Assembly: GCF_944393015.1 (NCBI RefSeq)
Contig: NZ_CALXYQ010000004.1
Location: 78,965 to 142,964, forward strand
Direction of reading: 5' to 3'
Length of the DNA: 64,000 bases
DNA from: an uncultured Brachyspira sp.
GTDB lineage: Bacteria > Spirochaetota > Brachyspiria > Brachyspirales > Brachyspiraceae
Shown one piece after another: positions 1 to 8,856 of the stretch. The notes under the pieces were generated by a model, which worked only from the letters and a program-made list of their open reading frames with translations, was not told the origin of the DNA and searched no databases. The position numbers were made by a program, and so were the translations under genes. Every line of letters starts with the position of its first letter. Within the stretch, counting starts at the first letter, position 1.

Positions 1-1281
1 CTTATTAAGTATTACCATAACTATGATGTTTAATAAAGCCATAAAGCCCATAAACATATCGCCTGCTCCCCATATAGTTTTGAACTCAGCCAATGATCCG
101 GCAAACACCATTACTATAGTCATAAGTCCTACTATTATATAGGCTACAAAATTATCTTTCACAGCAGCAGCACCAGTCTTTATATAGAAGAAATTTCCTA
201 ATATAGAACTGTAAGAGAAGAATAGTATACATACTGTAATAAATATAGAACCGAAACCTCCCAAATGTGATTCCATAGCATATTGGAATAAATTAATACC
301 TTCCATATTTTTAACTTCATTCATAGCTTCCGGAGATAATAGAAGTATGAATCCTGAAATAGAACATATCAATATAGTATCAGTAAATACTGAAAACATC
401 TGTATTAAACCTTGTTTGCAAGGGTGAGAAGTATGAGCAGCTGCAGCAGCATGAGGAGCACCTCCCATACCAGCCTCATTTGAGAATAAACCTCTTTTTA
501 ATCCATTTGAAACTGTAATTCCTATAGCACCTCCGAAAATAGCACTAGGTTTGAATGCCTGCACAAATATATTTTGAAATGCCAAAGGTACTGAAGGCAA
601 ATTGGTAAAGAATATAATAAGTCCTATCAATATATAAGGTATTGCCATAACAGGTACTATAAATACACATGCATGAGTTATAGTCTCTCTTTTTTTACTA
701 AATAATATTATTCCTGTAATTACTGTTAAAACAATGGCTGTGATATAAACAGATACATTATATTTTGATAAGGCATTTGATATTGTGTTGGCCTGAACTC
801 CGTTAAAAGTTGTATATGTGAATATCATACATAAAGCAAATAATATTGCTAGTATTGGTTTTTTTAATCTGCTTTTTATATAGAAAGAAGCTCCTCCTAT
901 AAACTTTCCTTGAGAATCTTTTTCTTTATAAAGCTGAGCGAGTGTACTTTCAGAAAAAGCTAAACTTCCTCCTAAAATTGCCATTATCCACATCCAGAAT
1001 AAAGCACCAGGTCCGCCTGCAGAAACCGCAGTCATAACTCCAGTAATATTTCCTGTACCAACTCTTGAAGCTGTACTTATACAGAAACTTACAAATCCTG
1101 AAACTCCGTCTCCTTTTTCATGTTTAGAAAATAGTAGTTTTAAAGCATGTATTGAATGTGAAATTTGTATTCCTTTTAATCTTATAGTAAAGAAAACGGA
1201 AATAACAAAAAACACTGCCAACAATAAATAACCATACATTACATTATTGGTATTTGTTATTATACTATTAATAATTTCCAT
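1..1281 (-). CDS. AGCS family sodium:alanine/glycine symporter (3' end outside the window)
   Basis: This is an inner-membrane carrier of the AGCS family, which brings in alanine or glycine together with sodium. Reading the minus strand from the ATG at 1281 gives 427 codons with no stop before the window edge, so only the extreme C-terminus is missing. Hydrophobic helices alternate with short loops. Family motifs are recognisable: RVGTGNITGV near residue 70, GLFSNEAGMGGAPHAAAAA in the middle, and a WIMAILGGSLAFSE helix. The start is the only ATG before the first conserved helix. It is followed downstream on the same strand by nothing visible here. The exact amino-acid substrate is not readable from the sequence. 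Confidence 0.9.
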   Translation of the reverse strand, partial: MEIINSIITNTNNVMYGYLLLAVFFVISVFFTIRLKGIQISHSIHALKLLFSKHEKGDGVSGFVSFCISTASRVGTGNITGVMTAVSAGGPGALFWMWIMAILGGSLAFSESTLAQLYKEKDSQGKFIGGASFYIKSRLKKPILAILFALCMIFTYTTFNGVQANTISNALSKYNVSVYITAIVLTVITGIILFSKKRETITHACVFIVPVMAIPYILIGLIIFFTNLPSVPLAFQNIFVQAFKPSAIFGGAIGITVSNGLKRGLFSNEAGMGGAPHAAAAAHTSHPCKQGLIQMFSVFTDTILICSISGFILLLSPEAMNEVKNMEGINLFQYAMESHLGGFGSIFITVCILFFSYSSILGNFFYIKTGAAAVKDNFVAYIIVGLMTIVMVFAGSLAEFKTIWGAGDMFMGFMALLNIIVMVILNK

Positions 1282-1342
1282 TTTTTATTCCTTTATAGTA
1301 TTTTTTTGATTATACAATAAATATGTTTTTTTGTATACATAA

Positions 1343-2560
1343 TTATATTTTCAATTTATCAAGTTTTTTTGTTATTTCATTTCGTTTTTTTATGTATTTA
1401 TCGTATAGTACTGGATTAGGCTTTTCATTATTGATTATATAAAGGTTATAATTAACAGCTTCAAGAAGTTTAGTGTAATAGATTTGTGCATTATATTTAT
1501 CGCCTAAATTTTCATATATACCTGCTAGTTCTTCTAAAGCCTCATCATCATTTTTATTTATATCAATAATCTTTTTCAGATATTCTATTACTAAATTTCC
1601 ATTTTGATTCATATCTTTTTTAAGCAGATAAACAGCATCTTTTATTAAAGCAGTATCTTTATCATAAATTTTTATAGCTTCATTATAAGACTTTGAAGCA
1701 TTATCATAATCATTTTTTAATATATAAGCGTTGGCAAGTTTTTTATAATATATGTAATTATAATTTTTAGCATTTATTGCTTTTATATAATTTTCTATAC
1801 TAATATCTATGTCTTCATTTTCAACATTGATTTTATATTTGCTGTAGTATAAATCTCCTAAAGCAGATAAATAATAATGATTATTTTTATCTAAAGATTT
1901 TTCCATATTTTCTACTATTATATTCATATCATTAAGAGAATTTTTATTTCCTTTTTCTGTGAGGTATTGTAAATAATCCATATTAAAATACATATTATCT
2001 TTGTAGAAATTAAAAAACATTTCATAAATTTTTTTCTTATTCTCATCATTATTATTTTCAATATTATTTACTATTTGGCTGTAATATCCTATAAGAGAAA
2101 CATATTCATCTTTTGTTATAAGATTATCATTTTTTTTAGAGTAGGAATATATATCCTCCAATACTTTATTAATAGACTCAAAGAAATTTTCTTCTTTGGA
2201 ATAAATATTTTTTTCTTTCCATTCATTAGGTTTTTCTCTGTCAAATATCACATAATTAAGTACAAGTCCTTTTTTATATTTAAACAGATCATAAGTTATT
2301 GATAAATCTGCATTATTATTTAATGTGAGTTCTTTGATTTTTGATTTTATTTCTTTATAATTATTTTTTTTATACGGCATATAAGGTATTATATGAAAGT
2401 CAGAATTAACGAATAAATTTTTTATTATGATATCTTTAACAGCATAAGAATTATAATTATTACTATAGTCTGTTTCAAATATTATTATTTTTTTCTGAGC
2501 AAATGATATGCTGCTTATAGTTATTATAGTAAAAAATATAATGAATATTTTTTTTATCAT
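1343..2560 (-). CDS. Exported tetratricopeptide-repeat protein
   Basis: This is a 405-residue protein with an N-terminal signal peptide: a lysine pair, a hydrophobic run, and a likely cleavage after SISFA. The middle and C-terminal parts hold several degenerate TPR units, for example around YYLSALGDLYYSKYKI, YYKKLANAYILKNDYDNASKSYNEAI and ALEELAGIYENLGDKYNAQIYYTKLL. TPRs are protein-protein interaction scaffolds, so the protein is probably a periplasmic or envelope-associated adaptor. No enzymatic motif is visible and the first 130 residues are not recognised. It is divergent from folD and ends just upstream of the symporter gene. The function is unknown. Confidence 0.8.
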   Translation of the reverse strand: MIKKIFIIFFTIITISSISFAQKKIIIFETDYSNNYNSYAVKDIIIKNLFVNSDFHIIPYMPYKKNNYKEIKSKIKELTLNNNADLSITYDLFKYKKGLVLNYVIFDREKPNEWKEKNIYSKEENFFESINKVLEDIYSYSKKNDNLITKDEYVSLIGYYSQIVNNIENNNDENKKKIYEMFFNFYKDNMYFNMDYLQYLTEKGNKNSLNDMNIIVENMEKSLDKNNHYYLSALGDLYYSKYKINVENEDIDISIENYIKAINAKNYNYIYYKKLANAYILKNDYDNASKSYNEAIKIYDKDTALIKDAVYLLKKDMNQNGNLVIEYLKKIIDINKNDDEALEELAGIYENLGDKYNAQIYYTKLLEAVNYNLYIINNEKPNPVLYDKYIKKRNEITKKLDKLKI

Positions 2561-2680
2561 AGTTTAATAATATACAATATAAATATTAAAAAATCTATAC
2601 TTGTATTTTATTTTACGGTATTATATTATTATGAAAAATAATAAGAAAATTTCAAATTGAAATTTTTATAAGGAGATTAT

Positions 2681-3526
2681 ATGTCTAATATTTTAGATGG
2701 CAGAGAATTAGCAAAAGAGATAAAAGAGAGAATAAAGAAGGAAACAGAACTTCTTGAAAAGAAACCAAGAATAGATTTTCTATATTTTGAAGATGATAAA
2801 TCTACAGAGGTTTATTTTACAAGAGCAAAGAAGCAGGCTGAAAGTGTGGGAATGATAGGTTCTTTGCATAATCTTCCTGTAGGTACAACAGAAAAAGATT
2901 TTTTAACATTAATAGAATATTTAAATAAAGAAAAAGAAACAAGCGGAATAATGATTCAGATGCCTCTTCCTAAACATATAAGCAAGAAGAAAGTTTATGA
3001 AACCATTTCAATAGAAAAAGATGCTGATGCAATATCTCATGTTAATTTGGGAAGAATATTTATAGGCGATAGTAATTTAGCTCCATGTACTGCAAAGAGT
3101 GCTATGGCTTTAATAGAGAAGTCTGGTATAAATATAGAAGGTGCTAATGCTGTTGTTATAGGCAGAAGTGAGATTGTTGGAAAGCCTTTAGCTCATTTAC
3201 TTTTACAGAAGTCGGCTACTGTAACAATAGCACATTCAAAGACTAAGAATTTAAAAGAGATTTGCAAAAATGCTGATATATTATGCGTATCTATAGGAAA
3301 GGCTGAATTCATTACAGGAGAATATATAAAAGAAGGAGCTGTAGTTATAGATATAGGTATAAATGTACTAGAAGACGGTTCTTTAAAAGGAGATGTTAAT
3401 TTTGAGGAGGCTTCAAAGTTAGCTTCTTATATTACTCCTGTACCAAATGGGGTTGGAAGTGTTACTGTTTCTATGCTTTTAGATAATGTGCTTTATCTTC
3501 ATAAAAATATTATGAACAAAAAATAA
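2681..3526 (+). CDS. folD: FolD-type methylenetetrahydrofolate dehydrogenase/cyclohydrolase, catalytic lysine replaced
   Basis: The family interconverts methylene-, methenyl- and formyl-tetrahydrofolate in the cytoplasm. The 281-residue length and almost gap-free resemblance to E. coli FolD are clear: QMPLPKHI (Q93), KDAD (D116), the NADP-binding VIGRSEIVGKPLAHLLL and the C-terminal YITPVPNGVGSVTVSML. In the substrate loop, E. coli reads YVASKRK with the essential Lys54. Here the aligned segment is YFTRAKK (Y45, A49, K51), so the general lysine is alanine. The VGDNPAS segment is also altered (FEDDKST). A good Shine-Dalgarno, AAGGAG, lies 6-7 nt before the ATG. Cyclohydrolase activity may be lost or shifted to K50; that part is inference. 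Confidence 0.88.
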   Translation: MSNILDGRELAKEIKERIKKETELLEKKPRIDFLYFEDDKSTEVYFTRAKKQAESVGMIGSLHNLPVGTTEKDFLTLIEYLNKEKETSGIMIQMPLPKHISKKKVYETISIEKDADAISHVNLGRIFIGDSNLAPCTAKSAMALIEKSGINIEGANAVVIGRSEIVGKPLAHLLLQKSATVTIAHSKTKNLKEICKNADILCVSIGKAEFITGEYIKEGAVVIDIGINVLEDGSLKGDVNFEEASKLASYITPVPNGVGSVTVSMLLDNVLYLHKNIMNKK

Positions 3527-3581
3527 TTAATAATCAAAAACATAATACTAAAAATACTATATTAAAAATTAAAGGCTTTTT

Positions 3582-4019
3582 ATGGATATTGTTTTTGCAT
3601 TATTATCATCGATATTTGCATCTCTTACTGCTATACTTATAAAGATAGGTTTAGCTGGAATTAATTCAAATTTAGCAGCTGCCATAAGAACTATTATAAT
3701 ATTAATAATGTCTTGGGTTATAGTTTTTTATACAAATTCAGTAAATTCTATAGACACAATAGATGCTATAAAAAATCTTAATACAAAGACTATTATATTT
3801 ATAGTATTATCAGGAATAGCGACAGGTTTATCATGGCTTTTTTATTTCAAGGCTTTACAGATTGGAAACGTAAACAAGGTAATAGTTATAGATAAACTTT
3901 CTATAGTTTTTACCATAATATTAGCGGCAATATTTTTAAAAGAGGCTTTGAATATAAAAATCATTATAGGTGTGCTTTTTATAGTGGCAGGTACATTGAT
4001 AATAAGTCTTCAGTCATGA
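3582..4019 (+). CDS. Half-size EamA/DMT family transporter
   Basis: The 145-residue product is entirely hydrophobic, with four to five predicted membrane helices. It has the EamA fold signature: ASLTAILIKIGLAGI in the first helix, GLSWLFYFKALQIGNVNKV in the middle and VIDKLSIVFTIILAAIFLKEAL near the end. Full-size members have two such units (about 300 residues). A single unit of this length is typical of the small subfamily that presumably works as a dimer. It lies 55 nt after folD on the same strand, but with a weak ribosome site (AAAGG far upstream). The substrate cannot be assigned. Confidence 0.82.
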   Translation: MDIVFALLSSIFASLTAILIKIGLAGINSNLAAAIRTIIILIMSWVIVFYTNSVNSIDTIDAIKNLNTKTIIFIVLSGIATGLSWLFYFKALQIGNVNKVIVIDKLSIVFTIILAAIFLKEALNIKIIIGVLFIVAGTLIISLQS

Positions 4020-4040
4020 AAAATTCTACAGTATAAATAA

Positions 4041-4480
4041 AACTTGGGCGGGCGTTATAATTTCAGTGCTGGCATATAAGAATAATTAAGCAGAAATTTA
4101 TAAATTGAACTTTATAGAAAAAAGGGCGGGGTATGTAATTAAGTTTTAAAGCTTTATTTTCACTCCCCACCCTTTATATTTATAGTTTAAATCTGAATTC
4201 AAACTTTTAATTTTCTTAATGACTCAATTATAATTTAATAGCATCCCACCCAAGATTATTTTAAATTTGTTGCTTCCTCACCGCCGCTGTGATACGCTTA
4301 AAATATATGCTGTTTTTTTAATTATAATTTACACAATAAATGATAGTCTTCTAAACGTCGTTGAAAAGATTATAAATTTTAATAAAGTTTGGGCGGGCGT
4401 TATAATTTCAGTGCTGGCATATAAGAATAATTAAGCAGAAATTTCTAAATTGTACTTTATGGAAAAAAGGGCGGGAATTA
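4041..4480. repeat. Family A nested palindromic repeat (one full core plus a second left half)
   Basis: This fills most of the 4020-4571 gap. The left arm cttgggcggg is at about 4047, the inner pair aaagggcgggg / ccccaccctttat at about 4122-4172, and the right arm cccacccaag at about 4246. A GC-rich module follows (accgccgctgtgatacg). A second left arm gggcgggcg then begins at about 4389. Its next 50 bases repeat the first copy almost exactly (attataag-type spacer with the same gtgctggcatat block). No open reading frame is present. Confidence 0.75.
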
Positions 4481-4571
4481 GAATAAAGTCTTATAGATTA
4501 TAATTATGCTTGAAAAAAATATAAGTTATACTAAAATAATAATATAAATTTAAAAAAAGAGAGTGAGGTTA

Positions 4572-5906
4572 ATGAAAAGATTTAATAATATATTGATAAT
4601 GCTTTTTTTGAGCATTTTTATTTTTTCTAATTATTTATATTCAAAAGACGGTAAAGTTTATGTTATAAAAAAACAGGAATTTCAGGAGATAGACAGATGG
4701 TATGCCGGATATTTGAAGAAGGCTATAGATGAAGCAAATGATGAAAAAGCAGATTTAATCATATTAGAACTTGATACTCCTGGAGGACTTCTTTCTTCAG
4801 CTTTATCTATAAAAAATTATATTATGGAAAGCAATGTACCTGTAGTGGTTTATATTAATAAGAATGCCTTATCTGCTGGGGCTTTGATATCATTGAGTGC
4901 AAAAGAAATTTATATGTCTGACGGAAGTGTAATAGGAGCAGCTACACCTGTTTATTTAAATGGAAATGAACCTAAAAAGGCAGGAGAAAAAGAGGTTAGT
5001 GCTATGCGTGCTGCAATGAGAGCATCTGCAGAAACTACAAAAAAGAATGCTAAAGCTGCAGAAGCTATGGTTGATGAAACTATAGTTTTAACTAAGAAAA
5101 GTGACGGTATAGATTTAGATGATAAAACTTTGCTTACATTAAGTGCTGATGAGGCAGTAGCCATAAATATAGCTGATAAAAAAGCTAATTCTATAAATGA
5201 GATATTAGAATTAAAAAATATGAGTAATGCTGAAATAGTAAATATAGAAGAAGAAGGATATGATTCAGTATTAAAATTTCTTCTTAATCCTTTAGTTTTA
5301 AGTATATTGATGTCTATAGGAATAGCTGGAATATATATTGAAATAAAAACTCCGGGGTTTGGTGTCGGAGGCGTAACAGCCATAATAGCTTTTGCTGTAT
5401 TTTTCTTTATTCAGTTTTTTTCAGGAAGCAGCACATTTTTAGCACCTGCCATATTTATACTTGGGGTTATTCTTCTTTGTGTTGAGCTATTTCTTATACC
5501 TGGTTTTGGTATTACAGGTATATTTGGAATAATAGGAATTGTAGCCGGACTATTTATTTCTTTCGGAATACATAATATAGCTGTAGCTTCTTTTGTGATA
5601 TTTATTTCTTTATTAATAGATATCATACTTATAATATTGATTGCAAGATTTATGAGTAAATCAAAAGATTTTAAAGATAAGATTACATTAGACAGTGATA
5701 CTTCAGGATATCATTCAAGTGTTTCTTATGATGATTTAATGGGCAAAGAAGGAGTAGCTGATACTTTTTTCAGGCCTTCAGGATATATAGTCATAGATGG
5801 AAAAAAGTACGATGCTGTTAGTGAAGGTGAATTTATAGATAAAGGCAGCAATTTAAAAGTTATTCTTGTAGAAGGCAACAGAATAGTAGTAAAGAAATCT
5901 AGTTAA
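4572..5906 (+). CDS. NfeD family membrane serine protease (ClpP-class)
   Basis: Long-form NfeD proteins combine a ClpP-like Ser-Lys protease, a membrane anchor and a C-terminal OB-fold (NfeD) domain, and act in membrane protein quality control. Here there is a signal peptide, then LELDTPGGLLSSA and the nucleophile segment NALSAGALISL (Ser101). Lys140 is the probable partner of the dyad. Five or so membrane helices (about 235-370) follow, and an OB-like tail (GKEGVADTFFRPSGYIVIDG). The ATG at 4572 is preferred to the GTG at 4563, because the purine-rich GAGTGAGG that would serve as ribosome site overlaps the GTG. No slipin/stomatin partner gene is next to it, which is unusual for this family. 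Confidence 0.88.
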   Translation: MKRFNNILIMLFLSIFIFSNYLYSKDGKVYVIKKQEFQEIDRWYAGYLKKAIDEANDEKADLIILELDTPGGLLSSALSIKNYIMESNVPVVVYINKNALSAGALISLSAKEIYMSDGSVIGAATPVYLNGNEPKKAGEKEVSAMRAAMRASAETTKKNAKAAEAMVDETIVLTKKSDGIDLDDKTLLTLSADEAVAINIADKKANSINEILELKNMSNAEIVNIEEEGYDSVLKFLLNPLVLSILMSIGIAGIYIEIKTPGFGVGGVTAIIAFAVFFFIQFFSGSSTFLAPAIFILGVILLCVELFLIPGFGITGIFGIIGIVAGLFISFGIHNIAVASFVIFISLLIDIILIILIARFMSKSKDFKDKITLDSDTSGYHSSVSYDDLMGKEGVADTFFRPSGYIVIDGKKYDAVSEGEFIDKGSNLKVILVEGNRIVVKKSS

Positions 5907-5918
5907 ATACAATATTAT

Positions 5919-5946
5919 AAAGCTGGAAATTTAAATTCCAGCTTTT
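5919..5946 (+). terminator. Rho-independent terminator after nfeD
   Basis: A stem of AAGCTGGAA pairs with TTCCAGCTT around a short AT loop and runs into TTTT. It sits 13 nt after the NfeD stop codon. Confidence 0.8.
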
Positions 5947-6040
5947 ATACAGTAATATTCAGCATAGAACTATCCTTACAAAAAATATTTCTAATGTATA
6001 GATGTTTACATAATATAAAAATAATACAAAAAAATATATT

Positions 6041-6280
6041 TTAAGCTAATGAACTAAAAGCTCTTACAGAAGATATATCTATTCTAAGCTGCAAAACGTA
6101 TCTTTTACCATCACGTCCTATAGCATAAGTGTATCTGCTTGAAAGAGGAGACATACCGCTTCCTTGCTGGCTTATCTTTTGTATATTAGTAGGATTTTGA
6201 GCTGCAATATTTTCTTTAGGAGCAGGCATTTGAACTTGTGCTGTTTGCTGTACATTATTATTTATTCTATTGATAGTCAT
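6041..6280 (-). CDS. Small protein with SprA-like C-terminal motif
   Basis: The product is 79 residues, with a strong ribosome site (AAAGGAG, 8 nt before the ATG), so it is probably a real gene. The first half is polar and Gln/Asn/Pro-rich. The second half, SSRYTYAIGRDGKRYVLQ followed by RIDISS, resembles the short conserved stretch (YAVGxDGxRYAVGGEVxID) at the head of SprA-related putative metalloproteases. The HExxH catalytic part of that family is absent. It may therefore be a truncated relic or a small stand-alone relative. This similarity is from memory of the motif and has not been searched. Confidence 0.6.
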   Translation of the reverse strand: MTINRINNNVQQTAQVQMPAPKENIAAQNPTNIQKISQQGSGMSPLSSRYTYAIGRDGKRYVLQLRIDISSVRAFSSLA

Positions 6281-6429
6281 ACTAAGAACTCCTTTTTTAG
6301 TAATTAACTGCTAATATTAACGGTAATATAAAAAAAACCTTAAGGAATTTATTTAATGCACTTAAAGTTATTATTTTGTAATTTTTTATAAAAGCGACAA
6401 TTTTTGTCATTAATATATGTTATAATATA

Positions 6430-6790
6430 AAATTTTAATTACATATCCCGCCCTTTATGCTTTTGGATTAGTTTTGAAATTGCACTTTTTCTTTCTTTTA
6501 TGCTTATTAAGAAATGTTAACACCCACCCAAGCGGTTTTAAAATTTAAATATAACACAACGCACGCTAAGCTAAGCAAAAAATATAAGTCAATTAATAAT
6601 TCAAATTTTATTTATATTTGATAATCTGTTCACCGTGCGCAGAGTGAATTGTAAATCTAATTAAATCTAGGGCGGGTATGCTTTTACAAGAGGAACATTA
6701 AAGATATATGAAGTTATTATTTGAACTTGTGGCATAAAATATAAATGGGTGGGATGTGAGTATAAAGTTTTAAAATTATATATTAATAAT
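6430..6790. repeat. Family A repeat, right half followed by a left half
   Basis: This occupies the divergent gap 6281-6859. In order: cccgcccttta (inner right arm, about 6448), cacccacccaagcgg (outer right arm, about 6531), acgcacgctaag (module start, about 6559), caccgtgcgcag (module end, about 6630), then agggcggg (about 6670) and gggtggg (about 6750), which begin another half copy. The upstream region of the sugar decarboxylase gene therefore consists largely of repeat. Confidence 0.7.
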
Positions 6791-6859
6791 TTTAATTGAA
6801 ATATTTAATTATATGTTATAATATATATGAATACATAAAGAATATATAAGGATATTTAA

Positions 6860-7798
6860 ATGAAAAGAATTATTGTAACAGGCGGAGCCGGATTTTTAGG
6901 TTCTCATTTATGTGAAAGATTATTGAATGAAGGAAATTATGTAATATCTATAGATAATTTTTTTACAGGCAGTAAAGAAAATATTAAACATCTTTTGAAT
7001 AATAAAAATTTCGAAAGCATAAGACATGATATAACAGAACCAATACATATAGAATGTGATGAGATTTATAATTTTGCATGTCCTGCTTCTCCTATACATT
7101 ATCAAAGAAATCCCGTGCATACTTTTAAGACAAGCGTTTTTGGTATACTCAATATGCTCAATTTAGCAAGAGATTGTAATGTTAGAATACTTCATGCTTC
7201 AACTAGTGAGGTATACGGAGATCCTTTGGAGCATCCTCAAAATGAAAGTTATTGGGGACATGTTAATCCTAATGGTATAAGAAGCTGCTATGATGAGGGT
7301 AAAAGAGGTGCTGAAACTTTGATGATGGATTATTACAGAGAGTATAAAACAGATATAAAGATAATTAGAATATTTAATACTTATGGTCCTAGAATGAATG
7401 AACATGACGGCAGAGTAGTTTCAAATTTTGTTATACAGGCACTTCAAAATATACCTATAACAGTTTACGGAGATGGAAGCCAAACTAGAAGTTTTTGTTA
7501 TTGCGATGATTTGATAGATGGTGCTGTAAAAATGATGAATGCAGATAACTTTATAGGTCCTGTAAATTTGGGAAATCCAGCTGAAATGACAGTGTTGGAA
7601 TTTGCTCAGAAAATTATAGAGATGACAAATTCAAAATCAGAAATAGTTTTCAAAGATCTTCCTAAAAACGATCCTATAAAAAGACAGCCTAATATCACAT
7701 TGGCTAAAGAAAAACTTAATTGGAAGCCGGAATATAAATTGGAAGATGGCTTGAAAAAAACTATAGAATATTTTGATAATTATTTAAAAAATAAATAA
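6860..7798 (+). CDS. UDP-glucuronate decarboxylase-type NAD-dependent sugar epimerase
   Basis: This is an extended short-chain dehydrogenase acting on a nucleotide sugar. It has the Rossmann motif [10 protein letters not shown] (residues 7-16), the conserved [12 protein letters not shown] that marks UDP-xylose synthases, [11 protein letters not shown], and the catalytic YDEGKR (Y144, K148). [14 protein letters not shown] near residue 235 is typical of the same subgroup. The length (312) matches bacterial UXS. It probably makes UDP-xylose or a related sugar for surface glycans in the cytoplasm. The start has an AAGGATA ribosome site. It is alone, with repeats on the upstream side. Confidence 0.85.
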   Translation: MKRIIVTGGAGFLGSHLCERLLNEGNYVISIDNFFTGSKENIKHLLNNKNFESIRHDITEPIHIECDEIYNFACPASPIHYQRNPVHTFKTSVFGILNMLNLARDCNVRILHASTSEVYGDPLEHPQNESYWGHVNPNGIRSCYDEGKRGAETLMMDYYREYKTDIKIIRIFNTYGPRMNEHDGRVVSNFVIQALQNIPITVYGDGSQTRSFCYCDDLIDGAVKMMNADNFIGPVNLGNPAEMTVLEFAQKIIEMTNSKSEIVFKDLPKNDPIKRQPNITLAKEKLNWKPEYKLEDGLKKTIEYFDNYLKNK

Positions 7799-7933
7799 TT
7801 GGATATAAATGTATAATTTGTGCTATAAATAATTTGTTTAGTATAAATAATTTCATTTTTTATTTTTCTAATATTTTATGTATTTTTACAGTGATATATA
7901 CAATTCTATTATTTAGTAAAAATAAATTACAAT

Positions 7934-7976
7934 TTAATTATAAATTATAAATAATTTTTTTATAATTTATAATTAA
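7934..7976. other. 18-bp perfect AT-only inverted repeat in the 7799-8091 gap
   Basis: Arms 7934-7951 and 7959-7976 are exact inverse complements, separated by 7 nt. They consist only of A and T. The rest of the 293-bp gap is AT-rich with no reading frame. The palindrome could end the preceding transcript or act upstream of the lipoprotein gene; neither can be decided by eye. Confidence 0.5.
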
Positions 7977-8091
7977 TGTAAGTATTATGTAAATTATTTT
8001 ATTTCTTCATAAAAATATAATATGAAATAAATTTTCACTTTTTATTTATAAATGTTATATTTAATACATAGAAAATATAAGGAAATAAGAA

Positions 8092-8664
8092 ATGAAAGCA
8101 AAAATATTTTTAATAATAATGATGATTTTATTTGCCGTATCATGTGCAAATAATAACCCAGCTAATCCTGTTCAAAATAATAATGAAGCAAAAAACACAG
8201 AAAATAATGCTAATTCAGGAAATACAAGCAGTAATTCAGGTAACACTTCTTCTAATGATAATGGCAGTGATAATGAAGGTACAGGAATAAATAATAATGG
8301 TGATAAGCCAACTATTGAGGCATTAAATGGTATTGTAGAATACGGCGGAAAAGGACAATTAAATATTAAGTTGTTAGATGGAATTCATGCTGTAGGTCCT
8401 GAAGATATACAGGTATATGTAGATATTTATGAAGAAGATAAAATAGCTAGCGTACATGCTAGAGGTCTTTTTAATTTTGATAATATTAAGTTAGATAATA
8501 ATAAAAATACATATTATTCAAGTGATTATAAAGGCAATTATACATTAACAATGAGATTTGGAAAGGATTCTATAACAGACTTTCAGGTTATAATACATTT
8601 TAACGGTGATAATTACAAATATTACGTTACAGCTGATAAATTAGATAAAATTATTAGAAATTAA
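8092..8664 (+). CDS. Lipoprotein with Asn/Ser/Gly-rich linker, unknown function
   Basis: The 190-residue product has a lipoprotein signal (MKAKIFLIIMMILFAVSC, Cys18 as the lipidated residue). This is followed by about 50 residues of low-complexity Asn, Ser and Gly, a typical flexible tether. The folded part (about 72-190) is a single beta-rich domain with no motif that I recognise. It includes YGGKGQLNIKLLDGIHAVG and a C-terminal half rich in aromatic residues. It is probably anchored in the outer or inner membrane. It is a single-gene unit ending in a clear terminator. Confidence 0.75.
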   Translation: MKAKIFLIIMMILFAVSCANNNPANPVQNNNEAKNTENNANSGNTSSNSGNTSSNDNGSDNEGTGINNNGDKPTIEALNGIVEYGGKGQLNIKLLDGIHAVGPEDIQVYVDIYEEDKIASVHARGLFNFDNIKLDNNKNTYYSSDYKGNYTLTMRFGKDSITDFQVIIHFNGDNYKYYVTADKLDKIIRN

Positions 8665-8683
8665 TTATAATAGAAAATTAATT

Positions 8684-8721
8684 AAAATAGGCTTTATATT
8701 TATTATATAGCCTATTTTTTT
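8684..8721 (+). terminator. Terminator after the lipoprotein gene
   Basis: AAAATAGGCT pairs with AGCCTATTTT and is followed by more T residues, 20 nt after the stop codon. Confidence 0.8.
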
Positions 8722-8753
8722 ATTTATTTTTTATATATACCCATATACCCTAC

Positions 8754-8781
8754 TTGAATTTTATTAGAAATTTATTATAAT
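8754..8781 (+). promoter_or_regulatory. Candidate sigma-70 promoter of copA
   Basis: TTGAAT, 16 nt, TATAAT. Just upstream lies a direct repeat of ATACCC (8737-8753) that might be a metal-regulator half-site; this last point is weak. Confidence 0.55.
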
Positions 8782-8856
8782 TATATTGTTAGACTATTGT
8801 AACATTTTATAAAAAATAGTAAAATGAAATATGTTTTTATACAGGGGTTTATATAT

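Noticed and set aside
4952..5383. 143-codon minus-strand frame opposite nfeD
   Set aside because: Shadow frame over the protease and membrane domains; no independent support.
8824..8856. Upstream ATG of copA as true start
   Set aside because: It has no ribosome site and adds 11 residues unlike the family, while the ATG at 8857 is correctly spaced from AGGGG.
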